Shown piece by piece: positions 11,175 through 22,330 of a stretch of DNA of 64,000 nucleotides. The position numbers and the translations under genes are program-made. Position 1 is the first letter of the stretch. Every line of letters begins with the position of its first letter. The notes below the pieces were generated by a model. That model worked only from the letters and a program-made list of their open reading frames with translations. It had not been told where the DNA came from and ran no database searches. This DNA comes from Diabrotica undecimpunctata (taxonomy: Eukaryota; Arthropoda; Insecta; Coleoptera; Chrysomelidae), in contig NC_092812.1 of assembly GCF_040954645.1 (NCBI RefSeq), positions 186,001 to 250,000 on the forward strand. Reading direction: 5' to 3'.

Positions 11175-13319
11175 TGTAACGAGTCCGTTACTTAAATAAT
11201 CGTTTACCCTTTTTTTTGTGACTGGAATCTTTTAATTTAACTCTAAATTAAATTCATATTGAAATATTCTTAAACTAAATATTTAAATAACTCCCAGTAA
11301 ATCTTATTTTCTAAGGTTGGCATTAAACCGCGCCACCATTGGTGAGATTCTGAAAGTACATCCATTCGACGACTTGTAGAACCTTAACAGGGACTTGTCA
11401 ACTGGATGTGATCGAAGAAAGATCGTTTCGATCAGAATAGTAGCGGCTGGGAAGTGCCATTTTTCCCGAATTGAGTTTAAGTTTATTTTATTGTCAAAAG
11501 CTGTTCGTTTTAGAAGAAATCATTTGAGTTATTTTGTTGTTTGTACTTTCAGTTGGGTCACCCTAGCCGGTAAGATGAAATTACAAATAAATTATAAGGA
11601 AAAATCCTTCATATCATTCGCCATTGTTAGTAAAATTCAGATCTATTTTAATTTCTTCTTTGATAGGTATTTCATATATTTTATACATGTCATATTTTAC
11701 CTTATTTCATTAAGGAAAATGTTTTATACCTAAATAAATTATAAGTATTAGATTCTATATGTATCTCAAATTTTTATTTCCTTTCAAGAGTGAAAGCAAA
11801 CAATTATTTATTTCAATTTCATACCGTTTAAACCGGCTAATATTTCTTTTTTTTTCCTATTCTATAATATATAAAGATCATGCTTTCCGTTAAAATTATC
11901 TATTTAATATATCCATACATTATAAAAACATTGTCACACCATTCGAAGGTCACTATTTACCGAAAACCATTAAGGTTTTTATTTCAATTTAAGGTCACTT
12001 GTTGACATTTCTTGTATCGCCTTTCAAGGTTGATAAACCTTGTGTTTTTCCTTACCTTTTGTACGTACAAAGAACATGAAGTAACACAATTGTTCCTTTT
12101 TAGCCTACTCCCAGAATCCAGTTGCAAGTCAGGGGAAGAAATCTTTTTAGTTTTTTTGGGTTGTACTTACTAAGGACAAGGGGAAGAAGTTTTAAGTTCA
12201 CTGGTTTTTATTGGAAATTTAAGAAGAATTTTAAGTTGACTTATTTATCTAAGAGTACCTGATACAGGGAATCCAGGTTTGGTGTACCTTTTACCACCTG
12301 AGTCTAGTTCTCCACCGGATCATCTTCAAGGGCAAGCTACGGAAACCGGCAGGAAGAACTTACTTTTATTTTTGTTTCTCATTCAATTATTTTAAATAAC
12401 TTTTGCTACGTCATCTTCAAGGTTTTAACTTTTGGTTCCACTTTTAATTTAAATATATATCCTTAATAATAATTACCTTCAATTTTCTTAAAACATTAAT
12501 CATTGTAACTTAATTTAAATATTTATTGTCTACCAAGGGATGAGGTTATAACTCTCCCTTAAATTTCTCTTTGTTAGGTTATCGTGTGCACACATATCCA
12601 GAGAGTTTTCACTTAAAAACCTAAACAATTCTTGAACGAAAACTAAACTATTAGTGAGTAGTATATAATTACATTTATTATTTATACATGATTATTGGGT
12701 ATAACTTTTGTCACGATTTGAAATTAAGGGGTATATCAGGGGTAAATTGTTTTATAATTATATTCAGGGATTTTACTGTAAATATAGCTAAGTTAACTGT
12801 ACATAAGAGGTGGTGGGTAGTATATAAGCATTTAAAATAGTCTGTACCTAAGTTTGGTAATTATTAAAGTTGTGGTTAAAATTTAATATTTCAATTAGTA
12901 CCTAACTTTCATATTTCAGCAATACAAGATATCTCGGAAGAAAACATTTAACTTCCTGGCGCCCAAGCATTCATTAGAGCAACTTTTATCTTTCATCTGT
13001 TTATTTCTTGGTGGTTTTCTTGTCATTAGTTCTTATATCTTACGGTCTCTGTAGGGCATGCAAATTGGCCGAATCCTTCTTTGAGTGTCAAGTGGTCATT
13101 CTCCTGCATAGTCGCCAGCCAACACTTAATTCTGCTATATTTTAAAATTCCTATTTACCCTTTATTTATTTCTTTTACATAATTTATTTCTATCTAATCC
13201 CTTCCATCTTCCGTTATTCCACATATTAGTTCGTTGGTGTATCAAGGTACATTTTAGAGTTCACCCTTTCGCTACACTGGATAGAGTCATCCAGACTCCT
13301 TAGCACAATTTTTGTTACA
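11175..13319 (+). mobile_element. TG...CA insertion in the array, possible solo LTR
   Basis: A 2145-bp insert that begins TGTAACGAG and ends TTTTTGTTACA, giving 6-bp inverted ends TGTAAC/GTTACA as in LTRs. The 4 bp AGAG is duplicated at its borders (11171-11174, 13320-13323), and the array reads on cleanly when the insert is removed. TGGCGCCCAAG, which resembles an LTR-element primer binding site, occurs at about 12957, so it may instead be a deleted LTR retrotransposon. I find no open reading frame of interest in it. Confidence 0.5.
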
Positions 13320-14025
13320 AGAGGAGGTAACATTCTTTCCGGAATTTACATCAATGGTGAATTTTTAAATACAGTGTTCACAAATTATACACAATTTCTT
13401 TAAATTTCATGAATATGTAACTGTGTATACTTAAAGTAAAATATGTACCTATGTACTACAATGGGGAGTGAAATATCTCATTCATTTACAATTATAATGT
13501 TTTGAAAACCTTTGTACACAAAGAGGAGGTAACATTCTTTCCGGAATTTACATCAAAGGTGAATTTTTAAATACAGTGTTCACAAATTATACACAATTTC
13601 TTTCAATTTCATGTATATTTCATGAATATGTACCTATGTATAATTAAAGTAAAATATATACTATGTACTACAATGGGGAGTGAAATATCTCATTCATTTA
13701 CAATTAAAATGTTTTGAAAACCTTTGTACACAAAGAGGAGGTAACATTCTTTCCAGAATTTACATCAAAGGTGAATTTTTAAATACACAGTGTTCACAAA
13801 TTACACGCAATTTCTTTGAATTTCATGAATATGTAACTAAGTATAATTAAAGTAAAATATGTAACTATGTACAATAAAAGGAAAATATGTGATTATGTAT
13901 AATTAAAGTAAAATATGTAACTATTTAAATAAAAGTAAAATATGTAACTATGTAAGTATATTAAAAGTAAAATATGTAACTATCTAAATAAAAGTTATAT
14001 GTAACTATGTACTACAATGGGGAGC
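13320..14025. repeat. ~210-bp tandem array with short internal sub-repeats
   Basis: Units begin GAGGAGGTAACATTCTTTCC at about 13321, 13524 and 13736. After the third unit it decays into 20-35-bp sub-repeats of AAAGTAAAATATGTAACTAT (13840-13995). It is satellite-like, AT-rich and non-coding. Confidence 0.85.
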
Positions 14026-14070
14026 TAGACAAGGACATAGCATGTCTCCCAAACTGTTCACCCTTGTTCT
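14018..14070 (+). pseudogene. Reverse transcriptase scrap
   Basis: Right after the array, 14018-14070 reads GARQGHSMSPKLFTLVL, the palm motif of LINE reverse transcriptases. The rest of the domain is absent. It is short, so it could be chance, but the match to the motif is close. Confidence 0.45.
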
Positions 14071-14480
14071 ATAAGACAAGGTACATACAGATGAAAGCAA
14101 TTGTGAAAGGCCTAGATTCAGGAGCAGATGGAAAATGTTTGATGATGAAGATATATGTAAAACAATAAAAAGAATTTTAAAGATTCCATATGAGTCCAGT
14201 AAATAGAAAACACAATTTAATTTGTTTACAACAAAATGGAAATATGAGACTGTAAACAAAAATGATTTACAAAAAAAGCAGACACATTTTTTGTAGAACA
14301 TGTATACAATATAAAAATCATAGAGTATTATTAATGAAGAAGCTTTTCAAAATTCATTGAAGAGAACTATAACATACAAATTGTACAGTTTTATACTGGA
14401 AATAATTTAATTACACTTATGACCTGTACTTACAAAATTGTTTTCTCCTACTTTAATATTTTCTGTGAGCTACTAATTTC
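14071..14480. other. Non-coding stretch
   Basis: AT-rich; no gene, repeat or inverted structure that I can support. Confidence 0.5.
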
Positions 14481-16830
14481 ATAGGATCTATCATAGTGTA
14501 GTCTGGTTTATTTTTAAGTAAGTTAATAAACTTCTAGTCTCTGCCATTTACAATTGCATTTACACTTTTACACCACATATACAGAGAAAGTCTAACAATA
14601 AATTTACATATATTTGTACCTGTATTTGAATGGATTTTACAGTTGAATGGTGCAAAATTTAAAAAATTAATCAATTCTTTATACAATATGTAGTGTAATG
14701 GTTGCAAATGGCAGATCCTTGGAATTAGGTAAAACAATTTTGAAAGGGCCTCAGATACAATATATGTCAAAAACTTTCCAGGCACTGTTAAATTAGACAT
14801 ATTATTTGTCCTAGCTTCAATGAAATCTGTATTCTCTTTCTTTACTTTAAATAACATATTATATTTACATTGCTCACAGGAAACCTTCTTCAATACTTTC
14901 TTTGCTACGTATCCTGCAACATAGGTTACAGCACACCTTTCCACCCGAGTTCTCTTAACGTTTGGAACTGAAAGAGGAAGTAAAATGTTCACTTCAGGTG
15001 CCAAAGGTTTACAACCTGGTAATACCGCACCTGTTAAAAAAAACGTAATGTATCTAATGCTCCCTCACTAACATCATTTTCACAATTGCTTTCAGGTGAA
15101 TGAAAAGACATAAAATTATTTATAAGCAAAGCTTTGAAAGTGGTTATAGCATCTGACACACTTACTTAACGAACTGTAACTCTATAACTTCTAATTAATC
15201 CGAAAAAAATTTCTAAAGTGTCTTGTTGAAAAGCTCTTAACAGTAAGTAATTATTATTAGATTTTAATAATTTCTTCTTTAAATATAAAAAACCACAGAT
15301 GGTAAAAATCAAATTTTTTAAAGAAGGTACAGAAACAAATTTCATTTTGTATAAAACAGTTGAGTTTTTCCAGAATTGCTCATGGTTAGATGTCAATGTA
15401 CAACCACCTTTCAAAGGTTTGCTTATAGGAGCTATTATCTGACTGGAATTTAGTGAGTCAAAAAGTTCATCAAAAAATAAAACGATACGACCTGTATCTG
15501 CCGCTTCAGTAGTTAGATTCACTCCAGCTTCTAAAATGAAATGTATAAATAAATATATAAAGATAATATCAGACTACTTACTCCACTCTACAAGTTTCAC
15601 CATTAAACTTCCAACTTGGTGACTGAATACTTGTGTGCAATTTTGGACCTTCATCTTTTTTATTTTATGTCTTAAAACATGTTCGTCCGTTAATTTAGAG
15701 CAAATTCTCAAGGGCTCCATAGCATCTAGTTGATAAAATTCCTCTATATGCTCCCATTTAGCAATACCCTTTTTTTCCATTTATCTCAAAATGAAGATCC
15801 TTATTTAACAAATTGTTCCTCAGCCCTTTGAATAAATGTGGGGTATCAAAGAGAGGAATAATTTCTTTGCAATTAACAAGAAACCCAAAATATTTATAAT
15901 CTTGCCCAATTCTAACATACACTGCCCTGGAGTCTTGGATCAATGAATTAACTGCAGCAGCATTTGGCCCTCCTTGGTCGCATACCGTAGCTACCACAGT
16001 CAATCCAATATGTTGAAGCTCCTTAATTAAATTAATTATTAATGTTTTCAACCTTCCACTTTTTGTTGCTCTGTAGCAGATTGCTACATCTGCTGTGTAG
16101 CAGATTGGCTACTTCCATTGTCTGTATACACCTTTAATCAAGAAAACATTTATATATTTGGCAAAATTTGGGCATCTCTCATTACCATAATCTTCTAATC
16201 CCTCAATTTTATCTTCTTTTTGATTATATTGAATATTTGTTGACAAAAACATTTCATCAAATATTAACAAACAGTTTCGGTCCTTTAGCGTTATTTTTTG
16301 GACACTCTTTTGTAACATATTAAACATTATGTCATTAATTCCAGGAAGCAACTTCACTTTATTCAATAAATTTGTTAAGGTTCTTTTAGATGGCAAAGAA
16401 AAAATTTTTGAGAGCAGTTTGTATCCTTTTCCACTGCCGTTAAATAGTGTTAGAGCCAGGATCTTCTCATCTAATGTAAATTTCCTTCCCTTCAATTTTT
16501 GTTTTTGGGTACGAATTTGGGATAAAATAAATATATATGTCAATGGATTTACCTGCTCAGCCAATTTTCTAAATGGTACAGCTTTTGATAAACGTTTAGC
16601 AGCGTATAATTTTTCTTGATAATTTGATAGCCTATATGCCAACTTATGAATTTTGTTACTTGATTCAATGATTTTTGTATACATTTTTCTTTTCCTGGGT
16701 GTTAAGTACTGCTTTCTTGATACTTCAATACTTTTTAAACTACTTCTCCTTGCCCTTCTGGCTTGCAATTTGCCTTTGCCATCATCAACACATGGAGTGT
16801 GTTGCTGAGAAGTACTAGGTGTGTGAAAAT
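14481..16830 (-). pseudogene. P element transposase 1
   Basis: P-type transposases cut and paste DNA with GTP as cofactor. In order on the minus strand: a basic coiled-coil-like start (16768-16600); the RNase H region with LLIFDEMFLS (16250) and VCDQGGPNAAAVNSLI (15960), two expected catalytic blocks; the GTP-binding insertion start PLFDTPHLFKGLRNNLL (15850); the C-terminal FFGLIRSYRV (15190); and VAGYVAKKVL plus a CEQC pair (14900). An intron of about 55 bp with GTAAGT and TTTAG ends lies at 15530-15590. Damage: a stop at 16108, a frameshift near 15775, and a stop at 15166. Dead copy. Confidence 0.88.
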
Positions 16831-16888
16831 CTGTGAAAATAATGGAATAATATTACAATTAGAAATATAAATCATTTTTATATATTAC

Positions 16889-17254
16889 CATGCATGCCAA
16901 CAAATTTCCTTTTATTTGTATTTTTTGGGGTCTCTATTTCACTTTGAAAATCTAAATTTTAAATACAATTATAATATTTTTAAAAAATATGACAAATAAA
17001 TCTATTAGTATTTATTACTAGAATAATGAATTTCTTACCATCAACATTTCTGCTATCATCAGATATTAACATGTCTTGCTAAGAAGTAGAAGGCTTAGCA
17101 TAATCTAAATAATATAATATTACAATTAAAAATGTAAAGACATATTTTTATAATATATTAACAAAGAAAATAGAATATTTGATATTACCATGTACGTCAA
17201 TAAACCTTATAGTTTGAGTTTCTTCTTCTTCAATATCTGCTGCATTCTGAGAAC
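16889..17254 (-). other. Three small tandem exons upstream of P element 1
   Basis: On the minus strand three short segments each sit between an AG acceptor and a GTAA donor: 17189-17254 (66 bp), 17039-17104 (66 bp) and 16889-16951 (63 bp). All are multiples of three and share a layout: a Ser/Thr or acidic stretch ending in VHG, VDG or MHG. They resemble the start of the next exon (FHTPSTSQQHTPCVDDGKG). The middle one has an in-frame TAG where a Gln codon is likely. They probably encode the linker before the transposase coil. Confidence 0.5.
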
Positions 17255-17488
17255 CTGAAATTTAAATACAATATTTTTACAGAACATAACCAATAAATAA
17301 ATCTGTTGGACTAATAAATAAACAAGTACTAAATATCTTGATCTTTATCATCATCAGAAATGAACCCAAATAATATGTTGCCCATAAGGCCCATCAAAAT
17401 TTATAATAATTAACTACAATTAATATTCATAATACTTATATTACACTACTTAAAATAACAGATTTTTTTGAGTTTGAATACCTGTACC
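17255..17488. other. Non-coding stretch between P element remains
   Basis: AT-rich. A short minus-strand frame (about 17340-17405, ending DDDKDQDI) might be one more small exon, but there is nothing to support it. Confidence 0.4.
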
Positions 17489-18145
17489 AAAAGCATTCCT
17501 TCCAGTGCAATTGTGGGTAAATTTAGAACGGGAATTAAATAAATCAAACTAATCGTTGAAGAGTTGGACCATATTAGAGGCTTCTTTCCAAAAGCTATCT
17601 TTTGGCATAAGACCTTTCTCCCCACAGTGCTTCATGGCTTTTGCTACAGAGTTAGATAAAACTTTTACTGCTGGGCGTACACGTTGACGCATGGATCCTT
17701 TCATATTTAAATGTTGCTGGGTTAATTTATGGGCATATGTTAACTCAGATGTCGATATATTAAGAAGGGTTTCAAAGTAATCAATATTTATCTTTGTGTT
17801 GTCAATGACGGATCCTTGGTCTATTAAATGATTCCTTGCAAGTTTAATTAGATGGGGTACATTAGCAAAAACAAAAACTTTTAACTTGTCATTAGATGGA
17901 TGAACAAAGTAGCAATTTTTGTTATATCCAACTTCAAGTTGATTCCACAATGAAATATTTTTTGATCCCATATCACTTGTAATGGAAACAATAATAAAAT
18001 TTGCCCCATAAAGCTCAGAAATAATTTCTTCAATAATTTTTTTTTGACATCGGTTGATCAAATTTGTAGTACAAAGGTTGTTTCCAATTTGAAACTAATC
18101 CACGCACCATAACTGTCTGACAAGCTTTATGCGGTCCAACGACTT
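17489..18145 (-). pseudogene. P element transposase 2, C-terminal half
   Basis: The reading starts with VVGPHKACQTVMVRGLVSNW at the LINE border and continues through 18061-17549, with ITSDMGSKNISLWNQL (catalytic block) and FVFANVPHLIKLARNHLI (start of the GTP-binding insertion). Past a TAA at about 17548 it reads FDLFNSRSKFTHNC, the NSR motif of P transposases, up to a GTATTC donor at about 17489. It joins the N-terminal half at 23958 through the duplicated CAACGACTT. Confidence 0.85.
18137..18145. repeat. Target site duplication, left copy (RTE in P element 2)
   Basis: CAACGACTT, also at 23958-23966. The P element reading frame is continuous when one copy and the LINE are removed. Confidence 0.9.
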
Positions 18146-18149
18146 CATC

Positions 18150-19652
18150 ATCATCATCTTTGGCTCGACAATCCTCTGTGGATCTTGGCCTGCTCCAAGA
18201 TTCGTCGCCATTCTATTCGGTTTCTGGCTGCCATCTTCTGATTTTTAATATCCGTAAGTCGGTTTCAACTCCATCTAACCACCTAATTCGCGGTCAGCCT
18301 TTGCTTCTTCTTCCTACAGGTGTTCATGTGGTTAGCTTTTTAGCAATCGTATTTTCTGGCATTCGTATTATGTGTCCAGCTCATCTAAGTTGCTGTGTTT
18401 TAATGAACTTTATGACATCTGGCTCATCAAAGAGCTGATACAATTCAAAATTATATCTTCTGCGCCACTCCCCTTGGTCGTTTATAGCTCCAAATAATTT
18501 GCGGAGTATTTTACGCCCAAATATTTCCAAAAGTCTTTCATCTTTCTGCGTTAGAGTCCATGTTTCTGCTCCATATGTGAGGACCGGCCTCAGCAATGTT
18601 TTGTATATAATAATTTTAGTTCTTCTTTGAATGTTTCTTGAGTGGAAATGCTTTTGGAGTCCATAGTATGCCCTATTTGTAAGATTTATTCGTTTTTTGA
18701 TTTCTTCGCTTGTTTTATTGGTAGCAGTCAATAGCGACCCAATGTATGTGAAGTCAACACGTCCAAAGGTATGACTTTCAAAGACTTTTTCTCGTTCCTC
18801 ATTTGCTATCGGATCCTTTGTAACCAACATGTACTTGGTTTTGTCTTCGTTGATGACTAGACCGACCTGTTTCGCCGCTGTTTCCAATTCTAGGAGATAT
18901 TGCTCAACATCTCGCTTGCTACGTCCTATTATGTCAATGTCATCAGCATATGCTAAGACTTGTATCGATCTATTGTAAATAGTACCGCCATCCCTAATTC
19001 GTGTATCTCGGACTGCCTTTTCTAAGGCAATATTAAATAGGAGGCAAGCCAGAGCATCCCCTTGTCTGAGTCCATCCTTCATCTCAAAGGATCTAGAATT
19101 CTCTCCCTGTATTCTAACAGTGGCTTCTAAGTTAGACATTGTCATTCTCGTTAGTGGGATAAGTTGCTCTGGTATACCAAACTCATGCATTGATTGGTAT
19201 AGCACTGTTCTCTTGACACTGTCGTATGCGTCTTTGAAGTCGACGAATAGGTGATGGGTTTCAATATTGAATTCTAATGTTTTCTCGAGAATCTGTCTTA
19301 TTGAATAAATCTGGTCAATTGTTGATTTTTCTGGAGTGAATCCAGCTTGATATTTACCAACTATGCCCACTGTGTAAACTTGCAGCCTTTCGTAGAGAAT
19401 ATTTGCTAGTATTTTGTAAGCAGTTGTTAACAGGGTTATACCTCTATAGTTGTCACACTGGAGCTGGTCACCTTTTTTATGTAACGGGCATATCACGCCT
19501 TGAGACCATTCACAAGGCATGGTCTCATTATGCCAAACAAGAAGTAAAAGCTTATGCAGTGTCTGTAGTAGGGCATCGCCACCATTCTTGTAGAGCTCAC
19601 TGCAAATTTGATCAATTCCTGGTGATTTATTATTTTTAAGCTTTTTAATGGC
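18150..19652 (-). pseudogene. RTE reverse transcriptase domain
   Basis: An open frame from the transposon border to 18381 encodes fingers, palm and thumb: KKLKNNKSPGIDQICSE, DNYRGITLLTTAYKILA, FVDFKDAYDSVKR, GLRQGDALACLLFN, the catalytic YADDIDIIGRS, and NEDKTKYM. Past the stop near 18381 the family's C-terminal tail (WAGHIIRMPEN, GRRSKG, RIRWLDGVETDL) can still be read to 18150 with several stops. The RT core itself is open, so the copy was recent when the DNA transposon hit it. Confidence 0.9.
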
Positions 19653-19660
19653 TTGGGCAA
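19653..19660. repeat. Target site duplication, left copy (transposon copy 2)
   Basis: TTGGGCAA, exactly repeated at 22323-22330. The bases code for part of VAQAIKKL in the LINE ORF. Confidence 0.93.
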
Positions 19661-22322
19661 TAGGGTGGGTCACTTGTATATGGGAAAAAAATGTGTACAA
19701 TATTGTTTTGTAATACTTATAAAAGAGTGCTAAATGTAATGCTAATTTGACAGTGAAAAATTTATTTTAATTGAAAATTATCTTCTGCCTCCGGATTGAC
19801 CTTGAAATATCAGAATTATGTGGAAAATCATTCATTTATCGTAAACGCGTAAAAAAATATTTGAAAGTTATCAACTTCTAATGGTGCTAAAATGGCACGG
19901 TGTTGTACCTAAAACTCACCTTTAAAAGTTTTTAGTTGTTCGATGTTATCTTCTGCCTCCGGTTTGACATTAAAATTTCATGATATTAACAAAAACGGAG
20001 TAAACAATTAAAACCAAAATTTTAAAGAAAATGTGTGTATTAATACAAAAAAAGACAGATATTCAAAGAGATACTATAACTAAGTAGTAGCAAAATCCTT
20101 TTTGCTATCAAACTGCGGCATTACTCTGCGAGACTCCAAACCTCGCCTTAATTAAGCCTTCTCGTTCCGATTTTGTACACAACGTAGTGGATGCTTCTGT
20201 TACAGTCTTCACAACTCTCTCTACTGCTTGAGTGTGGCAAGGTAGACGTAAAAACGACAATTCACTTTCCCCTGCTTTTGCAATGAAAGAATTAAGACTT
20301 TCATCAGATACTTTTCTTAGTAGTGGGGGTTCAGGTATTTCTTGTTGCCAGTCAATTAGATCATAATAACATTGTGCATCAAAGTTTATAGTTGGAACTT
20401 CGAATAACCTGATTATGTTGTGTTTTACTTTACGAGCCTTCAAAATATGACGTGCAGCTAGTTCCCTAATATGCTTTTGATGATCAGTTAACATTGCCAA
20501 TAATAAATTTTCCGGATGCGCGAAATAACTATTTCTTTGTATCACAGGATCAATTATGGCTTTCAGTTCAGGTGAGAGGTATATTGACATTGAAATTAAG
20601 GCCCATAAGTGTCGTGCTCCATCTTTACATGTGGGATGAGTCTTAATACAAAACCAAGTTGGAGCATAAACTTTCACAATATAAGTGGCTAAAATAACTA
20701 GGTTTTCTGAAGGAACCTTTGTCGAAGCATATAGACGAAGAATGCGATTAGCACGAGTCAACCATCTTGCATGGGACATTTTTTCTGGTGATTTATTGGC
20801 CAAGTGTTCCGGAAAATCTCCAGTAATAATCGCAGACACAATTCTATGTAGATATAATTGATCAGTACTTAAATCTTTCACTGTTACTGAGGGTAAATTA
20901 CCACTAATTTTTTGAAATTCAACAATAGGATTTTTTGCACAAGTTTCTTGCTCGTAACTTGCTCTTATCAATCACTGGCACATTAGATTTAGTGTCATGC
21001 AAAATTGCTGAAGCAATGGCTGTCGCTGCCCTATCAGACACCCCATATCGGTCACAAGTTTTGGATAATGTAGAATAATGAATAGTTTTTGCAGGTTTTT
21101 TCTTAAATAATTGTAATGAAGTCGCAATATTTACAGAAGTGGGTTTAAAATCAGAACACACAGATTCATCTGAAGATGACGTTGAAACAACGAGTGTAGA
21201 CTGGTAGGAAGTTCCAGGCTCATATATGCTTTTTTTCTTTTTAGGCAAGGCTTTTTCATTTGTCGCTTTTCTTTTCACATTGAGTTCCTTGCATTTACAG
21301 CATGAAATATCAAATAGAACTTTGCTGTTGTGATGAAAATCTTCTAACCTTTTCGTTGGAACATTAGGATGTGATTTAAGTATGTTCTGGCACTTTAAGT
21401 GATACGTTTTTAACATTTGTGTTACTCTCTTATTTGAAACAATTGGAATATTTGTTTTTGTCCATCTTTCACGAATTTTTATTGTCACAATGTCTGCTAT
21501 TTCACAAAAAACTGGCTCTTTTTTAGTACCCTTTTTCGATTTCAGTTGATGTCTTGTCCAGTAGTAAAATTTCATCACGTCTTCATAAGTAGGAAGCATA
21601 TTGTCTTTCATCTCACCGATTGCACCAAACAACGGACTTTCTAACGCTTTTCGAGTACGTTCCATTTCAGCGAAAACGAAAACAGATATACATAAAACAA
21701 CGACTCCTCTGATAAGCAGCAGCTACACTTACTCACTGACTGCGTTGACGACCGAACACAAAGCAAATGCTGTCTAAATTTCAAGCGACGATGGAGGGAG
21801 GTTGAGAGAGGGAGAGTCTCGCGCTGATGCATTCATTTCAGTACAGTTGTGAACAAAACATCACTTTTGTTTGGTTTTGGGAATGCTCTCCAAGGTCTTA
21901 ACTTTGCACAGATCTATACAAAGTGTAGTGGAGAAAAATTAAAAGCTGTATAAAACACCTTGAAACAAATTTTCATAAGCTCTCATTTTAGCACTGTTTT
22001 TCTTGATTTTGTGAATACTGAATGTTATCCCGGAGGCAGACGATAGTATTCAATTATTACAAAATTTTATAGGGGTTATAAATCAACAGGTACCATCGTT
22101 TTATCACTATTAGAACTGACGGATAGTACAACATTTTTTTCTCTCACTTTTTTATTAGTACACTGTTTTTCCCAATTTTTTGAATATTGAACGTCACTCC
22201 GGAGGCAGATAATGATATCCAATTGTTTCCAAATTTTATAGAAGATTATAAAACAACAGGTAACATCATTTTATCACTATTAGAACTGACAAATAAAAAA
22301 AATATTTTTTTGACCCACCCTA
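19661..22322 (-). mobile_element. DNA transposon, TAGGGTGGGTCA family, copy 2
   Basis: 2662 bp, with the same 12-bp inverted repeats as copy 1 and an exact 8-bp duplication TTGGGCAA. Subterminal motif pairs lie at 19778 and 19946 (left) and 22030 and 22199 (right, inverted), again 168-169 bp apart. The outer ~400 bp on both sides are almost identical to copy 1. The interior is shorter: about 490 bp of the transposase middle and about 110 bp near the N-terminal third are missing. Confidence 0.93.
20108..21665 (-). pseudogene. Deleted transposase of the TAGGGTGGGTCA element
   Basis: Same protein as at 2714-4930. The N-terminal part (21665-20919) and C-terminal part (20971-20108) are both open, but the segment with VGCDGTNVNTG and ICLLHMNELP is lost. 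The deletion joins SKLR to ETCAKNPIV, with a short A/T/C-rich junction near 20945. Without that core this copy cannot encode an active transposase, although its ends are intact and could be moved by another copy. Confidence 0.85.
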
Positions 22323-22330
22323 TTGGGCAA
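22323..22330. repeat. Target site duplication, right copy (transposon copy 2)
   Basis: TTGGGCAA. Confidence 0.93.

Larger units (their letters stand above)
14481..17254 (-). mobile_element. P element 1 (THAP9/P-type transposon), degenerate
   Basis: Minus-strand remains of a P-type DNA transposon: coding exons 16830 to 14481, and three small upstream exons at 16889-16951, 17039-17104 and 17189-17254. I could not identify the terminal inverted repeats, so the borders are approximate. No THAP DNA-binding domain is seen. Confidence 0.75.

Noticed and set aside
11395..11733. 112-codon plus-strand frame inside the 2.1-kb insert
   Set aside because: No motif, low complexity, no support from context.
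11175..13319. Complete LTR retrotransposon
   Set aside because: No second LTR copy and no coding region in it; only the ends and a possible primer site support an LTR relation.
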